Position numbers and translations under genes: made by a program. From Planctomycetaceae bacterium (lineage in GTDB: Bacteria > Planctomycetota > PLA2), in the NCBI GenBank assembly GCA_011525755.1, contig WYBS01000167.1:1-47206 (forward strand): a DNA stretch of 47,206 nucleotides, read 5' to 3'. The notes beneath the pieces are model-generated. The model ran no database searches. It saw only the letters and a program-made list of their open reading frames with translations, and had not been told where the DNA came from. This document shows positions 7,044-15,874 of the stretch, piece by piece. The first letter of the stretch is position 1. Each line of letters opens with the position of its first letter.

Positions 7044-7886
7044 ATGCGAGGAGTTGCGGTCTTGGCCTTGGTGCTCGCATCGCTCGCCGGCGCGGAGGAT
7101 GCGCTCCGCGACGACTGGGTCGCGGCGGACGTCGGGGCCGCGCGCCGGATCGCCGGCGCGCTCCCCGAGACGAAGCTCCCGAAGTTCCTCGAGAAACTCG
7201 GCTCCGCGAGCACCGAGGAGGATCGCGACATCGGATTTCTCGCGCGGCGGCTGCGGCTTGCCGTCTACGGGGGCTACACGACGACGTGGGTGACGGTCGT
7301 CTCTTGGGACGGCGGGGTCGGGCCGGTCGAGGTCTCTTGCGACGAGGAGGCCGACGTCTGGGCCGCGCTCCGCGACCGGATCGCCGCGGAGTACAAGGGC
7401 CATGAGCCGGAGGTCGGCGACACCGGGCTCCGCGTTCGACTCGGCGCGAGGGCGGATCCCGAGGGATTCCGCAAGGAGCGGGGCAAGGTCCTCGGCCCGC
7501 CGCTCGGCATCGACCCCGACCCGACGCTCGAGAGTGCTTACCTGTTGCTGTGGTCGCCGACGAGCGACCTCGTGTACGGATGGATGCACGGCGAGGGAGG
7601 CGACCCGCCCGACGGCCGGGAGGCGGCCGAGAAGATCCTCGCGCACGAGCAGGGGCCCGCGCTCCTCGACGACATCCTGCGCGGTCCGAACCCCGAGGGC
7701 CGGCTCTACGCGGCGGAGGCGCTCCTGCGGCTCGAGAAGAAGGGGCGGAAGCTGGACGGGCAGGTCCTTAGAAACATCGAGTGGGTTCGCAAGTCTCCCG
7801 TGAAGATCCGCGTCGCCCGCGGCTGCGAGGTCTCCCGGGAGCCGGCCGAGGCGCCGCTCCGGGAGATGCTCGAGGACGCGCCGTAG
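7044..7886 (+). CDS. Exported protein of unknown function
   Basis: The 280-residue protein has a signal peptide (residues 1-17, VAVLALVLASLAGA, cleavage before ED). The mature part begins with a helical segment, followed by a mixed region with TTTWVTVVSWDGGVGPVEVS and YLLLWSPTSDLVYGWM. The last 80 residues (EKILAHEQGPALLDDILRG, GRLYAAEALLRLEKKG) read like one or two HEAT-type helical pairs. I do not recognise a named family and see no catalytic motif. It has no ribosome binding site; a TATCCT box lies just upstream. Probably periplasmic. Confidence 0.65.
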   Translation: MRGVAVLALVLASLAGAEDALRDDWVAADVGAARRIAGALPETKLPKFLEKLGSASTEEDRDIGFLARRLRLAVYGGYTTTWVTVVSWDGGVGPVEVSCDEEADVWAALRDRIAAEYKGHEPEVGDTGLRVRLGARADPEGFRKERGKVLGPPLGIDPDPTLESAYLLLWSPTSDLVYGWMHGEGGDPPDGREAAEKILAHEQGPALLDDILRGPNPEGRLYAAEALLRLEKKGRKLDGQVLRNIEWVRKSPVKIRVARGCEVSREPAEAPLREMLEDAP

Positions 7887-7888
7887 CG

Positions 7889-7913
7889 CCCCCCGGCCCC
7901 CCCTGCTTCCCCT
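7889..7913 (-). repeat. G-tract repeat copy between genes
   Basis: Read on the minus strand this is GGAAGC, then seven G, CC, and six G. The same stretch occurs inside the protein kinase gene near 23340. It lies 3 nt after a stop codon. Confidence 0.6.
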
Positions 7914-7949
7914 TCCTGTCGCCACTGGCGCCCGACCCGCGCCCGCGGA

Positions 7950-7955
7950 TATCCT
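7950..7955 (+). promoter_or_regulatory. Putative -10 box (TATCCT), leaderless arrangement
   Basis: TATCCT ends 9 nt before the ATG at 7965. No Shine-Dalgarno sequence is present. Confidence 0.4.
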
Positions 7956-7964
7956 CATCGCACT

Positions 7965-8768
7965 ATGGCAGCCACGCGGGCAAGTGGGATCCGGTCCTTC
8001 AGCATCGGCAGCGTACTCGGCCGGAGCTTCAGCATCCTCGGTCGTAACATCATCCCGTTCACGATCCTCTCGGTCATCGCGTACGCGCCGCTGGTGGTGT
8101 ACGTCGCGGTCGCGTGGCCGGACGAGCCTCAGACGACACCGGTCGCGGTGCCGGCGGACGGCCCCGATTCCGAGTACACCGCCTACCGCTTCGCGGAGGA
8201 GCCGGATCGCGGGGATCTGGTACATGCCTTGGTGATGCTGGCATTCATGATGGTCCTGCCCTATGTCGCCGCGGGCGCCTTGATCTACGGCGTGCTCCGG
8301 CAGCTTCGCGGCGAGCCGGCGGGCGTAGGGGACTGCCTCCGGGTCGGCGTCGTGCGGCTCCTCCCGACCATCGGTGTTGCGATCCTCGCGGGCCTGCTCT
8401 CGGCGCTCGGCACGATCGCCCTCATCATCCCCGGCATCTACCTCGCGTGCATGTACTGGGTGGTCGTGCCGGTCGCCGTCGTGGAGCGGCCGGGCGTGAT
8501 CGCGTCGCTGAAGCGGAGCGCGCAGCTGACGAACGGCGCCAAGTGGTCGATCTTCGTCATACTCCTCGTGCTCATCGTGGCGCAGAATGCCACGCAGGCC
8601 GTGATCAACATCGCGCTCGGCGAGTCCGCCGTCGGGACGCTCGTGTCCCTCGCGCCCACGATCCTCTTCGGCATGCTCGGCGCGGTGGCATGCGCCGTCG
8701 CCTACCACGACCTCCGCGTCGCCAAGGAGGGGGTCGGGATCGACGAGCTGGTGAGCGTGTTCGCGTAG
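7965..8768 (+). CDS. Multi-pass membrane protein, GPDPase-membrane-domain/YciC-like, copy 1
   Basis: The 267-residue protein has about six hydrophobic segments. The N-terminus (SIGSVLGRSFSILGRNIIPF) and the centre (IPGIYLACMYWVVVPVAVVE, SLKRSAQLTNG) are typical of the membrane domain family annotated as glycerophosphoryl diester phosphodiesterase membrane domain or YciC. The phrase 'G-I-x-x-S-L-K-R-S-x-x-L-T-x-G' is its hallmark. No phosphodiesterase catalytic domain is attached. The C-terminus (VAYHDLRVAKEGVGIDELVSVF) is cytoplasmic. The next gene encodes a paralog with the same blocks, so the pair arose by tandem duplication. The biochemical role of stand-alone members is not established. 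Confidence 0.75.
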   Translation: MAATRASGIRSFSIGSVLGRSFSILGRNIIPFTILSVIAYAPLVVYVAVAWPDEPQTTPVAVPADGPDSEYTAYRFAEEPDRGDLVHALVMLAFMMVLPYVAAGALIYGVLRQLRGEPAGVGDCLRVGVVRLLPTIGVAILAGLLSALGTIALIIPGIYLACMYWVVVPVAVVERPGVIASLKRSAQLTNGAKWSIFVILLVLIVAQNATQAVINIALGESAVGTLVSLAPTILFGMLGAVACAVAYHDLRVAKEGVGIDELVSVFA

Positions 8769-8784
8769 GCCGGCGGGGCTCTGG

Positions 8785-8790
8785 TAGGCT
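8785..8790 (+). promoter_or_regulatory. Putative -10 box (TAGGCT), leaderless arrangement
   Basis: TAGGCT ends 6 nt before the GTG at 8797, in the 28-nt gap between the tandem membrane genes. No Shine-Dalgarno sequence is present, so the second gene may have its own promoter. Confidence 0.35.
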
Positions 8791-8796
8791 TCGTTC

Positions 8797-9600
8797 GTGG
8801 TGAGGGCCGGGCGGACGCGGCTTGGCGTCGGGAGCGTGCTCGCGCGGAGCTTCCCCATCTGGGGCAGGAACGTCTTCGTCTTCAGCCTGCTCAACGTCGT
8901 CGTGTACGCGCCTCTCCTCGTCTTCGGGATCTTCGCCTACCCGACGCCCCGCGACGAGCTCACGCCGGCGGTCATGGACGTCGTGGCCTACTCCGGCATC
9001 CTCCTGCTCGGCGCGTGCCTCGTCTCCTACATCGCGCCGCTGGCCGTGATCCATGGCGTGCTCGAGCAGCTGCGCGGCAGGCCCGCGTCCCTCCTCGGCT
9101 GCCTCCGCGTCTACCTGATGAGGCTCCTCCCCGCGCTGGGCGTCGGGCTGACCGTGGGTGTCCTCGCGTTCCTGTTCACGTTCGTCGGCGCGCTCCTCGC
9201 GGGGTTCCTCGTGCGGGTCATCGGCACGCCGGTCGCGGGCATCCTCGCCCTCTTCCCGCCGACGCTCATCGGCTGCATGTACTGGGTGGCGGTCCCGGTC
9301 GCCGCGGCCGAGCGGCGCGGCGTCCTCTGGTCGCTCCGGCGCAGCGCGGAGCTGACGCGGGGATCGAGGCTCGCGATCTTCCTGATCGTGCTCCTGGCGC
9401 TCGTATTCCAGGTCTCGCCGTTCGTCGTCACCCGCGTCGCGGCGCCCGACGGGGTCGGGACGGTCGGCGGCTGGGCCATCGTCCTCCTGGTGATCGCGCT
9501 CGGCTCCTTCGGCGCCGTCGCGGCCGGGGTCGCGTACCACGATCTACGCGTGGCGAGGGACGGCCTCGGGGTGGAGGACCTCGTGCGGGTGTTCCAGTGA
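8797..9600 (+). CDS. Multi-pass membrane protein, GPDPase-membrane-domain/YciC-like, copy 2
   Basis: The 267-residue paralog of the preceding gene shares the same blocks: GVGSVLARSFPIWGRNVFVF at the start, GCMYWVAVPVAAAERRGVLW and SLRRSAELTRG in the centre, and VAYHDLRVARDGLGVEDLVRVF at the end. About six transmembrane segments are predicted. The start is one of two consecutive GTG codons at 8797 and 8800; neither has a ribosome binding site, and a TAGGCT box lies 6 nt before the first. Identical length and collinearity with copy 1 support tandem duplication. Function unknown. Confidence 0.75.
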   Translation: MVRAGRTRLGVGSVLARSFPIWGRNVFVFSLLNVVVYAPLLVFGIFAYPTPRDELTPAVMDVVAYSGILLLGACLVSYIAPLAVIHGVLEQLRGRPASLLGCLRVYLMRLLPALGVGLTVGVLAFLFTFVGALLAGFLVRVIGTPVAGILALFPPTLIGCMYWVAVPVAAAERRGVLWSLRRSAELTRGSRLAIFLIVLLALVFQVSPFVVTRVAAPDGVGTVGGWAIVLLVIALGSFGAVAAGVAYHDLRVARDGLGVEDLVRVFQ

Positions 9601-9670
9601 ACAGGGCCGGCGGAGGTCGGCGCGGCCTCTTCGTAGCGCCGCGAACCGGGGGGGTCCGGGGGACCGGGAC

Positions 9671-9687
9671 CGGAAGGAAACCTTCCG
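9671..9687. terminator. Stem-loop CGGAAGG-AAA-CCTTCCG between convergent genes
   Basis: A perfect 7-bp stem with an AAA loop lies between the stops of the convergent genes ending at 9600 and 9774. It follows a G-tract repeat at 9647-9664 and precedes a ~67-bp repeat. A bidirectional terminator role is plausible, but there is no U-tract. Confidence 0.45.
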
Positions 9688-9691
9688 TTCC

Positions 9692-9758
9692 TGCGGCACT
9701 TATGCCGCACCCCTGCCGCGCAACCCATTGACCCGCGCGGCTTTGCGGCGCCCGGGTC
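9692..9758 (+). repeat. ~67-bp two-hairpin intergenic repeat, copy 1
   Basis: It starts with TGCGGCA-CTTA-TGCCGCA (9692-9709), followed by CCC, a CGCAAC and ATTG block, and a second imperfect hairpin. That hairpin has GACCCG/CGGGTC arms (9730-9758), and its loop carries CTTTGCG. Four related elements occur at 29336, 34442, 36077 and, in reverse, 42425. This copy lies in the gap between convergent genes. Confidence 0.65.
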
Positions 9759-9773
9759 CGTGAAGGACACGCG

Positions 9774-10625
9774 TTAGTGGGAGTGCTTGTCTTTCTTGCG
9801 CTTGCCGAGGAGCATCCTGCGCTCGAGGTGCGCGCGAAGAGCCTGGTAGAAATCCCGCAGGAATCGCTCGGTCTTCACTTCGCCCTCGAAACGGATCTTT
9901 CTCCGGATCTGCTTCTCGACCGCCGCGAAGGCGTCCCCGCGGCCCGGGTCGGTCCGTCGCAGCAGGTCCTCGAGCACCTGGAGCTCGTAGATGCCGTAGA
10001 CCGAGAGCTGCTCCGCGGTGAACTCGTACGTCGCCTCCGACACGGTCGCGCCGAGGTCGGGCAGCAGGACGGCGCGCGGCGCGACGACGACCATCGTGCC
10101 CGCCACCATGTCCCCCACCCGGAGGCGGCTCCGGTTGAAGATCGGCATGAGCAGGAAGACGAACGCCCAGAGCGAGAAGAGGAGCCGCGCCCACCCCGGC
10201 GCGTCGGGCCACACGATGTGCGGCGCGAAGAGGAACGTGACGGGCAGCCAGACCTCGACCTCGCGCATGAGGTTGCGGACGACCACCGCCTCGGACCGCA
10301 GCGGCCCGCCGGCCGCGTCCATCACGCGCGTCCCGACGACCCGCTTCCCGGGCGTCCGCCCCTGCCAGCGGATCTCGAACCAGATGAAGTAGAAGGAGCG
10401 GACGAGGAAGATGGCGAGGAACACGAAGGCGAGCCCCCAGCCGTCCTCCCAGCCGGTCGAGGCCCACGTGAGGAGCACGAGGGCGCCGATCAGGACGAAC
10501 TGGATGAGGAGGTCGAGGAGGAACCCGCCCGCGCGGTCCCCCGCGCGCGCGAGCTCGATCCGGAGCGGGATCCCCTCCGGCGTCACGATCCGGCGCTCGA
10601 GCCCGCGCCCCTCCGCGGCCGTCAC
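9774..10625 (-). CDS. RDD family membrane protein
   Basis: The 283-residue protein starts at a GTG (10625-10623) that overlaps the TGA of the upstream gene as GTGA, so it is translationally coupled. RLVTPEGIPL-like residues (RIVTPEGIPLRIELA) and then RAGDRAGGFLLDLLIQF give the Arg-Asp-Asp-like signature near the first helix. WQGRTPGKRVVGTRVMDAAG is the typical RDD loop with its conserved P-G-K. Three to four hydrophobic helices follow, ending in SRLRVGDMVAGTMVVV. The cytoplasmic C-terminus is about 100 residues, longer than in most members, with a basic KRKKDKHSH end. It closes the MoxR operon, where RDD proteins are common. Transport of an unknown substrate or a role in envelope assembly is inferred. 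Confidence 0.85.
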   Translation of the reverse strand: MTAAEGRGLERRIVTPEGIPLRIELARAGDRAGGFLLDLLIQFVLIGALVLLTWASTGWEDGWGLAFVFLAIFLVRSFYFIWFEIRWQGRTPGKRVVGTRVMDAAGGPLRSEAVVVRNLMREVEVWLPVTFLFAPHIVWPDAPGWARLLFSLWAFVFLLMPIFNRSRLRVGDMVAGTMVVVAPRAVLLPDLGATVSEATYEFTAEQLSVYGIYELQVLEDLLRRTDPGRGDAFAAVEKQIRRKIRFEGEVKTERFLRDFYQALRAHLERRMLLGKRKKDKHSH

Positions 10626-11641
10626 CTTTGCGCCTCCCTGCCGACCCGCGCGAAGTAGAACCCCCAGAGGACGAAGCTCGTCGTCGCGACGAGGTAGCGG
10701 ACGACCTGGTCCTGCACGAGCTGGCGGAAGAACCCCTCGATCAGGCCCGCGACGAGAAGCATCGCCACGGCCCCGAGGACGATCACGCCCGCCTCGCGTC
10801 CCTTGATCGCGAGGTTCCTGAGCCGCGTGTGCCGGCCCGGGAAGACGAGCGCCTGCGCGAGCATGAGCCCGGCGCCGCCGCAGAGCACGACCGCGAGGAG
10901 CTCCGTGACCCCGTGGGGCAGGAGCCATCCCCAGAGCTCCACGCCGAGCCCGCGCGACGCGTAGAGGGCCCCGAAGGCGCCGAGCATGAGCCCGGTCGAG
11001 AAGAGGAGCAGGTAGACGGGGATCCCGGCCACGAACCCGAGCGCGAACGCGAGCATCCCGATCCTCGCGTTGTGCGTGAAGAGGAAGCTCGCGAACGCGC
11101 CCAGCCGCGCGGTCGAGCGGTCGCCGCCGTCGAAGAGGCCCTCGCGCAGGAACTCCGTCGTGGCGGCGGGATCGCGCCCCCCCGCCATCTCCTCCCCGAC
11201 GAAGACGTAGTACCAGTCGGGGTCGCGGGCGACGAGCACGTGGCCGACGAGCGTGCCGAGCAGCAGGAAGAGCAAGGCCATCGCCATGTGCCAGCGGTAG
11301 CGCCGCACCGCGGCGGGGAAGCGGCTCCCGAAGAACCCCGAGACGGCGTGGCCGAGCGGGCGCGTCGTGCCGTAGACGCAGAAGTACGCCCGCGCGCAGA
11401 GGCTCTCGAGGTAGTCCACGAGGTTCCGGTCGAGCGAGATCGCCCGCGCAACGCTCAGGGAGGAGAGGGTCGCGCGGTAGAGGAGGGGGAGCCTCGCCAC
11501 CAGCTCGGCCGGGAGCGAGCGGACGCCCGACTTCTCCGCGCGCTCGACGAGGCGCTCCAGCTCGCGCCAGACGCCCTCCCGCTCCTTCCGGAACCGGGTG
11601 CTCTTGAGGCCCCCGCCCTCCCCCCCCGGCCCCCCCCTCAT
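10622..11641 (-). CDS. Stage II sporulation protein M-like (SpoIIM/DUF95) membrane protein
   Basis: The 339-residue protein starts at an ATG (11641-11639) overlapping the upstream stop as ATGA. Residues 1-12 ([12 protein letters not shown]) come from two long G-tracts and look like an inserted repeat at the gene start. A cytoplasmic helical region follows ([19 protein letters not shown]). Five to six membrane segments come next, including [20 protein letters not shown] and [15 protein letters not shown], characteristic blocks of the SpoIIM/DUF95 family. In spore formers the homolog joins a peptidoglycan hydrolase complex, but non-sporulating bacteria carry it in MoxR-DUF58-RDD clusters such as this one. 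The gene overlaps the RDD gene by 4 nt. Its role here is presumably envelope-related. Confidence 0.85.
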   Translation of the reverse strand: MRGGPGGEGGGLKSTRFRKEREGVWRELERLVERAEKSGVRSLPAELVARLPLLYRATLSSLSVARAISLDRNLVDYLESLCARAYFCVYGTTRPLGHAVSGFFGSRFPAAVRRYRWHMAMALLFLLLGTLVGHVLVARDPDWYYVFVGEEMAGGRDPAATTEFLREGLFDGGDRSTARLGAFASFLFTHNARIGMLAFALGFVAGIPVYLLLFSTGLMLGAFGALYASRGLGVELWGWLLPHGVTELLAVVLCGGAGLMLAQALVFPGRHTRLRNLAIKGREAGVIVLGAVAMLLVAGLIEGFFRQLVQDQVVRYLVATTSFVLWGFYFARVGREAQR

Positions 11642-12945
11642 ACGAGCTCCCTCCGCTTCACGTCGAGGTAGCGGTTCAGGAGGTCGGTCGTCACCCGGTG
11701 CGGCGGCACGTCGATCGTGTGCACGCCGAGCCGGGCGAGCTTCCGGATCACGACGTCGCGCTCGCGGACGAAGTCCGCCGCGACCACGGCGCGGTGGAGC
11801 GCGTCGAGCGACGTCGGCCGCTCGTGCGCGATGTCGCCGAGCGCCGGGTCCCGGAGCGTCACGAAGAGCACGAGGTGCCGCCGCGACATGCGGGCGAGGT
11901 TGTCGATCATGAGCTCGGCCGTGATCGTGTCCACGAAGTCCGTGAGGAGGACGACGAGCGAGCGGCGGCGCAGCCGCGCGGAGAGGTCGGTCAGCGCGAG
12001 CGTGAAGTTCGTCTCGCCGGCCGAGTACTGGACGGCGGAGGTCTGCTGCTGGAGGCGCCGGAACGCGGCGGTGCCGCCCTCGGGCTCGGTGAAGGAGCGC
12101 ACCTGGGCGTCGAACGTGAACCAGCCGACGCGGTCGCCGGTACGGAGGCAGACGTAGGAGAGCAGAAGGCCCGCGTTGATCGCGTGGTCGAGCTTCGGGA
12201 TGCCCTTGAGCGGCGCGCCCATCAGGTGGCCCGTGTCGAGCGCGAGGACGACCTGGTGGTTCCGCTCCGCGCGGAACTCCTCGCAGAGGAGCTTCCGGTG
12301 GCGCGCGGAGGACTTCCAGTTGAGCGCGCGATGGTCGAGGCCCGGCACGTACTCGCGGAGCGACTCGAACTCGGAGCCGTCGCCGACGTAGCGCTCGACC
12401 TTCTGTCCCGAGAGGAACTGGCGCGCGGAGAAGAAGCGGAGCGCCGCCTGCCGCACGGCCTTGATGTTCGGGACGACGGGCAGGTCGATCCCGCACGGGC
12501 GCCGGAGCGTCCGGCGGACGAGGCCGAGCGGACCCGTCCACCGGAGCCAGAGCGCGTGGACGCGCGCCTTGCCGCGGCGCAGCGGCACGAGCGGGATCTC
12601 GTGCCGCATCTCCGTGCCCGCGGGCTCCGCCAGCGCGGACGGCTGCGGCTCGAGGTTGGCCGAGAGGTCGGCGAGCACCTCGATCCGGGGCGGCGACCGG
12701 TCCGCGACGGCCATCGTTACCATGAGCGCGTCCCGGTCCCCGATGTAGAGCGTCTCGGGCGCGGCGACGTCCACGCGGAGGCGGCGGCGCGCCGCCCCGT
12801 ACACGGCGTCGAACGCGCAGAGGACCGCCGAGAGCGCGAAGCAGGAAGCCCAGAGCGACCAGAACCCCGGGCTCACGATCGCGGCGAGGAGCGCCACCGG
12901 GATGCCCGCGGCGAAGAGGAGGACGCAGCGGAGGGTGGGACGCAT
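11638..12945 (-). CDS. DUF58 (VWA-like) protein
   Basis: The 435-residue protein starts at an ATG three bases after the MoxR gene. Two hydrophobic helices at 5-45 anchor it to the membrane. The DUF58 hallmark lies near residues 190-220: [20 protein letters not shown], followed by [11 protein letters not shown] von Willebrand A-like fold follows ([12 protein letters not shown] ... [20 protein letters not shown]). The metal-binding loop normally reads DxSxS; here it is DTGHL, so MIDAS metal binding is probably lost. DUF58 proteins work with MoxR ATPases, which are thought to remodel or activate VWA partners. It ends by overlapping the SpoIIM-like gene start. Confidence 0.9.
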   Translation of the reverse strand: MRPTLRCVLLFAAGIPVALLAAIVSPGFWSLWASCFALSAVLCAFDAVYGAARRRLRVDVAAPETLYIGDRDALMVTMAVADRSPPRIEVLADLSANLEPQPSALAEPAGTEMRHEIPLVPLRRGKARVHALWLRWTGPLGLVRRTLRRPCGIDLPVVPNIKAVRQAALRFFSARQFLSGQKVERYVGDGSEFESLREYVPGLDHRALNWKSSARHRKLLCEEFRAERNHQVVLALDTGHLMGAPLKGIPKLDHAINAGLLLSYVCLRTGDRVGWFTFDAQVRSFTEPEGGTAAFRRLQQQTSAVQYSAGETNFTLALTDLSARLRRRSLVVLLTDFVDTITAELMIDNLARMSRRHLVLFVTLRDPALGDIAHERPTSLDALHRAVVAADFVRERDVVIRKLARLGVHTIDVPPHRVTTDLLNRYLDVKRRELV

Positions 12946-12948
12946 CGC

Positions 12949-13882
<934 letters not shown>

Positions 13883-13905
<23 letters not shown>

Positions 13906-15094
13906 GGATCGTCTCCTCCCTCCATCGGTGGATCCGGCGCGCGATCGCGAGGATGTGGCGCCGGTCCGCCGACTGCTTGTTCACGAGCACCCGCAGGTCG
14001 CGGAGGCGGACCGCGCCGTGCGCGCGGTCGAGCCGCTCCTCCGCCTCCGCCGCCTTGAGTCCCGCGGGAATGTGGAGCGCCGCGCGTGCCTCGGCGACCG
14101 CGCCGTCCAGGTAGCGCCGCAGCGCGTGCGCGCCGTGGCCGCCGTAGGCGAGGAGCGCCGCGATGTTCCCGATGAGCGCCTTCTTCCCCGCCTCGAGGGG
14201 CGGCGCGGGCGGGTGCGGCGCGCCGAACCGCCCCATGGCGGCCCAGAGCAGCACGGCCGTCGCGAGAAGCGCCTGGATCGTCGCGAGACCGAGCGGGAAC
14301 TCGAAGAGCGAGCGGAAGAGGCTCGGCTCCTTCCCGAACCCGTGCAGCGTCTCGTCGATCACGACGGCGTCCTGGTCCCCGCGGGCGAGGTCGAGCATCC
14401 CCATCACGGCGACCGCGTTGCCCGGGCGGACGATGCCGTGGTTCGAGAGCAGGTCGGGATCGGAGAGGACGAGGACGCTCCCGCGCGACGTATCGACGTA
14501 ACCGAGAAGGACACCCTGCGCGCACCAGACGCACCGGCTCCCGAACCTCCCGCGCAGGACCTGCGGCGCGCGGATGTCCGGCGTCGCCCCGATCTCGCCG
14601 CTCCGCCACGAGACCGGCTCGTCGGGCGCGACGCGCACGAGGCTGAGATCGGCGCCGACGGCAGCGAGGACCGCCTCGACCTCCCACGGCTCCAGCGGCT
14701 CCGCGGCTTCGATGAAGCCGGGCTGCTCCTCCGACTCCGTCCCGCGCCACTTCGGGAGGACGAGGAGCGTCCGCTCCGCCTGCCCGATCATCGAGAGGAG
14801 CATCCTTAGCCGCGTGTCGTTCCTACCGACCTTCGGCTCCGCGACCACGAGCAGCGCGGAGTCGCGCGCCTTGCCGCCCGAGTTGAACCGGCTCACGACG
14901 GTGGGGACGCCGATCTCCCGCAGGAGCTCCGCGAACGCGCGGTGGCCGATCGCGGAGCGGCTGAAGGAGTCCGAGGCGGACGAGCTCGCCGGGACGAGTT
15001 CGTTGCCGAACACCCACCAGAGGAGGAGCGCAAGGAAGGAGACGCCCGCGACGGCCGTGACGACGACCGCCGCGCGCCCGCGGAGGGGATTCAC
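13883..15094 (-). CDS. DUF4350 domain protein, membrane-anchored
   Basis: The 403-residue protein starts at a GTG (15094-15092) with GGAGGG 4 nt upstream and overlaps the preceding stop as GTGA. One N-terminal helix ([22 protein letters not shown]) is followed by [24 protein letters not shown], typical of DUF4350. The extracytoplasmic domain ends at a second helix near 270 ([20 protein letters not shown]). A cytoplasmic tail of about 110 residues follows ([31 protein letters not shown]). DUF4350 proteins recur in MoxR-DUF58 operons; their biochemical role is unknown. A Rossmann-like glutamine-amidotransferase fold has been suggested for the family. The 3' end overlaps the MoxR gene. Confidence 0.85.
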
Positions 15095-15762
15095 GCAGCC
15101 CTCCGGGACACGACGTCGGAGAGCCAGCCGACCGCGCGGCGGTAGTCCCCCTCGGTCGCGGGCGCGCCGCCGAACCGGGTCACCTCGACGAGCCGCACGA
15201 GGGACGCGAGCGCCGCGCCCGCGCCCTCCGGGAGCTTCGCGACCGCGAGGACCTCGCGGCTCGTCCACGCGGGCCGGAGGCCCGAGCCCGCGCTCCCGAC
15301 CGCGGCGAGGGCGAGGACGAGCGCCGAGTGGATCGCCTCGGCGTACTCGCCGCGGAGCGCGAGCGCCTCGTGGTGCGGAAGCGGGGCCCGTGGCACCGCG
15401 GCCGCCGCGGCGGGGGGCGGATCCCTTCCGTGAGACGCGAGCGCCGCGCGGGCGAGCCGCCTTGCGCGGATCTCGCGCGCGCTCCAGAGGGCGAGGGCGA
15501 GGACCAGCGCGCCTGCGAGGAGGAGGAGGAGGATCCGCCCCACGGGCCGCAGGTCCGTCGGCTCGCCGGGATCGCGGTCGCGCGCGGGAGTCTGCCTCCG
15601 GGCGGGCGTCTCGCGCGGGGCCGCCCGCGGCGCCGGCGCCTTCTCCGCCGGCAGCTCGGTCTGGTACCGGTCCTCCGCGCGCACGCGCGCGAGGGCACGC
15701 TCGACGTCCGACGCCGACGGCGCCCCGAGCGCGAACCAGAGGAGGCCCGCGGAGACCCACAT
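15091..15762 (-). CDS. DUF4129 domain protein, first gene of the MoxR operon
   Basis: The 223-residue protein starts at ATG 15762-15760. It has an N-terminal signal-like helix (WVSAGLLWFALGA), an Arg/Pro-rich linker (~35-80) and a membrane helix (~84-105, ILLLLLAGALVLALALW). Its cytoplasmic C-terminal domain contains EALALRGEYAEAIHSALVLA, PAWTSREVLAVAKL and LVRLVEVTRFGG. The 'TSRE...L...VE..RFGG' pattern is the DUF4129 signature. In other bacteria this domain accompanies transglutaminase or MoxR-cluster proteins. No Shine-Dalgarno sequence precedes it; a TAGCAT box lies 8 nt before the ATG, making it the likely leaderless first cistron of a six-gene operon. Confidence 0.8.
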   Translation of the reverse strand: MWVSAGLLWFALGAPSASDVERALARVRAEDRYQTELPAEKAPAPRAAPRETPARRQTPARDRDPGEPTDLRPVGRILLLLLAGALVLALALWSAREIRARRLARAALASHGRDPPPAAAAAVPRAPLPHHEALALRGEYAEAIHSALVLALAAVGSAGSGLRPAWTSREVLAVAKLPEGAGAALASLVRLVEVTRFGGAPATEGDYRRAVGWLSDVVSRRAA

Positions 15763-15770
15763 GGTCCATG

Positions 15771-15776
15771 ATGCTA
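15771..15776 (-). promoter_or_regulatory. Putative -10 box (TAGCAT) of the MoxR operon
   Basis: On the minus strand TAGCAT ends 8 nt before the ATG at 15762, in a leaderless arrangement. No clear -35 is seen. Confidence 0.35.
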
Positions 15777-15851
15777 CACGGAAGAGGGGAGGGCCCGGGA
15801 ACCCGAAAAGCACTGTTGCGCCTGCGCCTGGCGGAGATGGAGCCGGGGGCC

Positions 15852-15866
15852 GTCCGGCCTTGGGCC
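15852..15866 (-). terminator. Possible terminator stem-loop after cstA
   Basis: CCGGCC and GGCCGG pair around a TTG loop, 8 nt beyond the stop codon of the CstA gene. No U-tract follows. Confidence 0.35.
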
Positions 15867-15874
15867 GGCATGGC

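Noticed and set aside
6129-8894. 921-codon minus-strand open frame across several plus-strand genes
   Set aside because: Low-complexity Arg/Asp/Glu translation and overlap with five genes that have signal peptides, paralogs or promoters.
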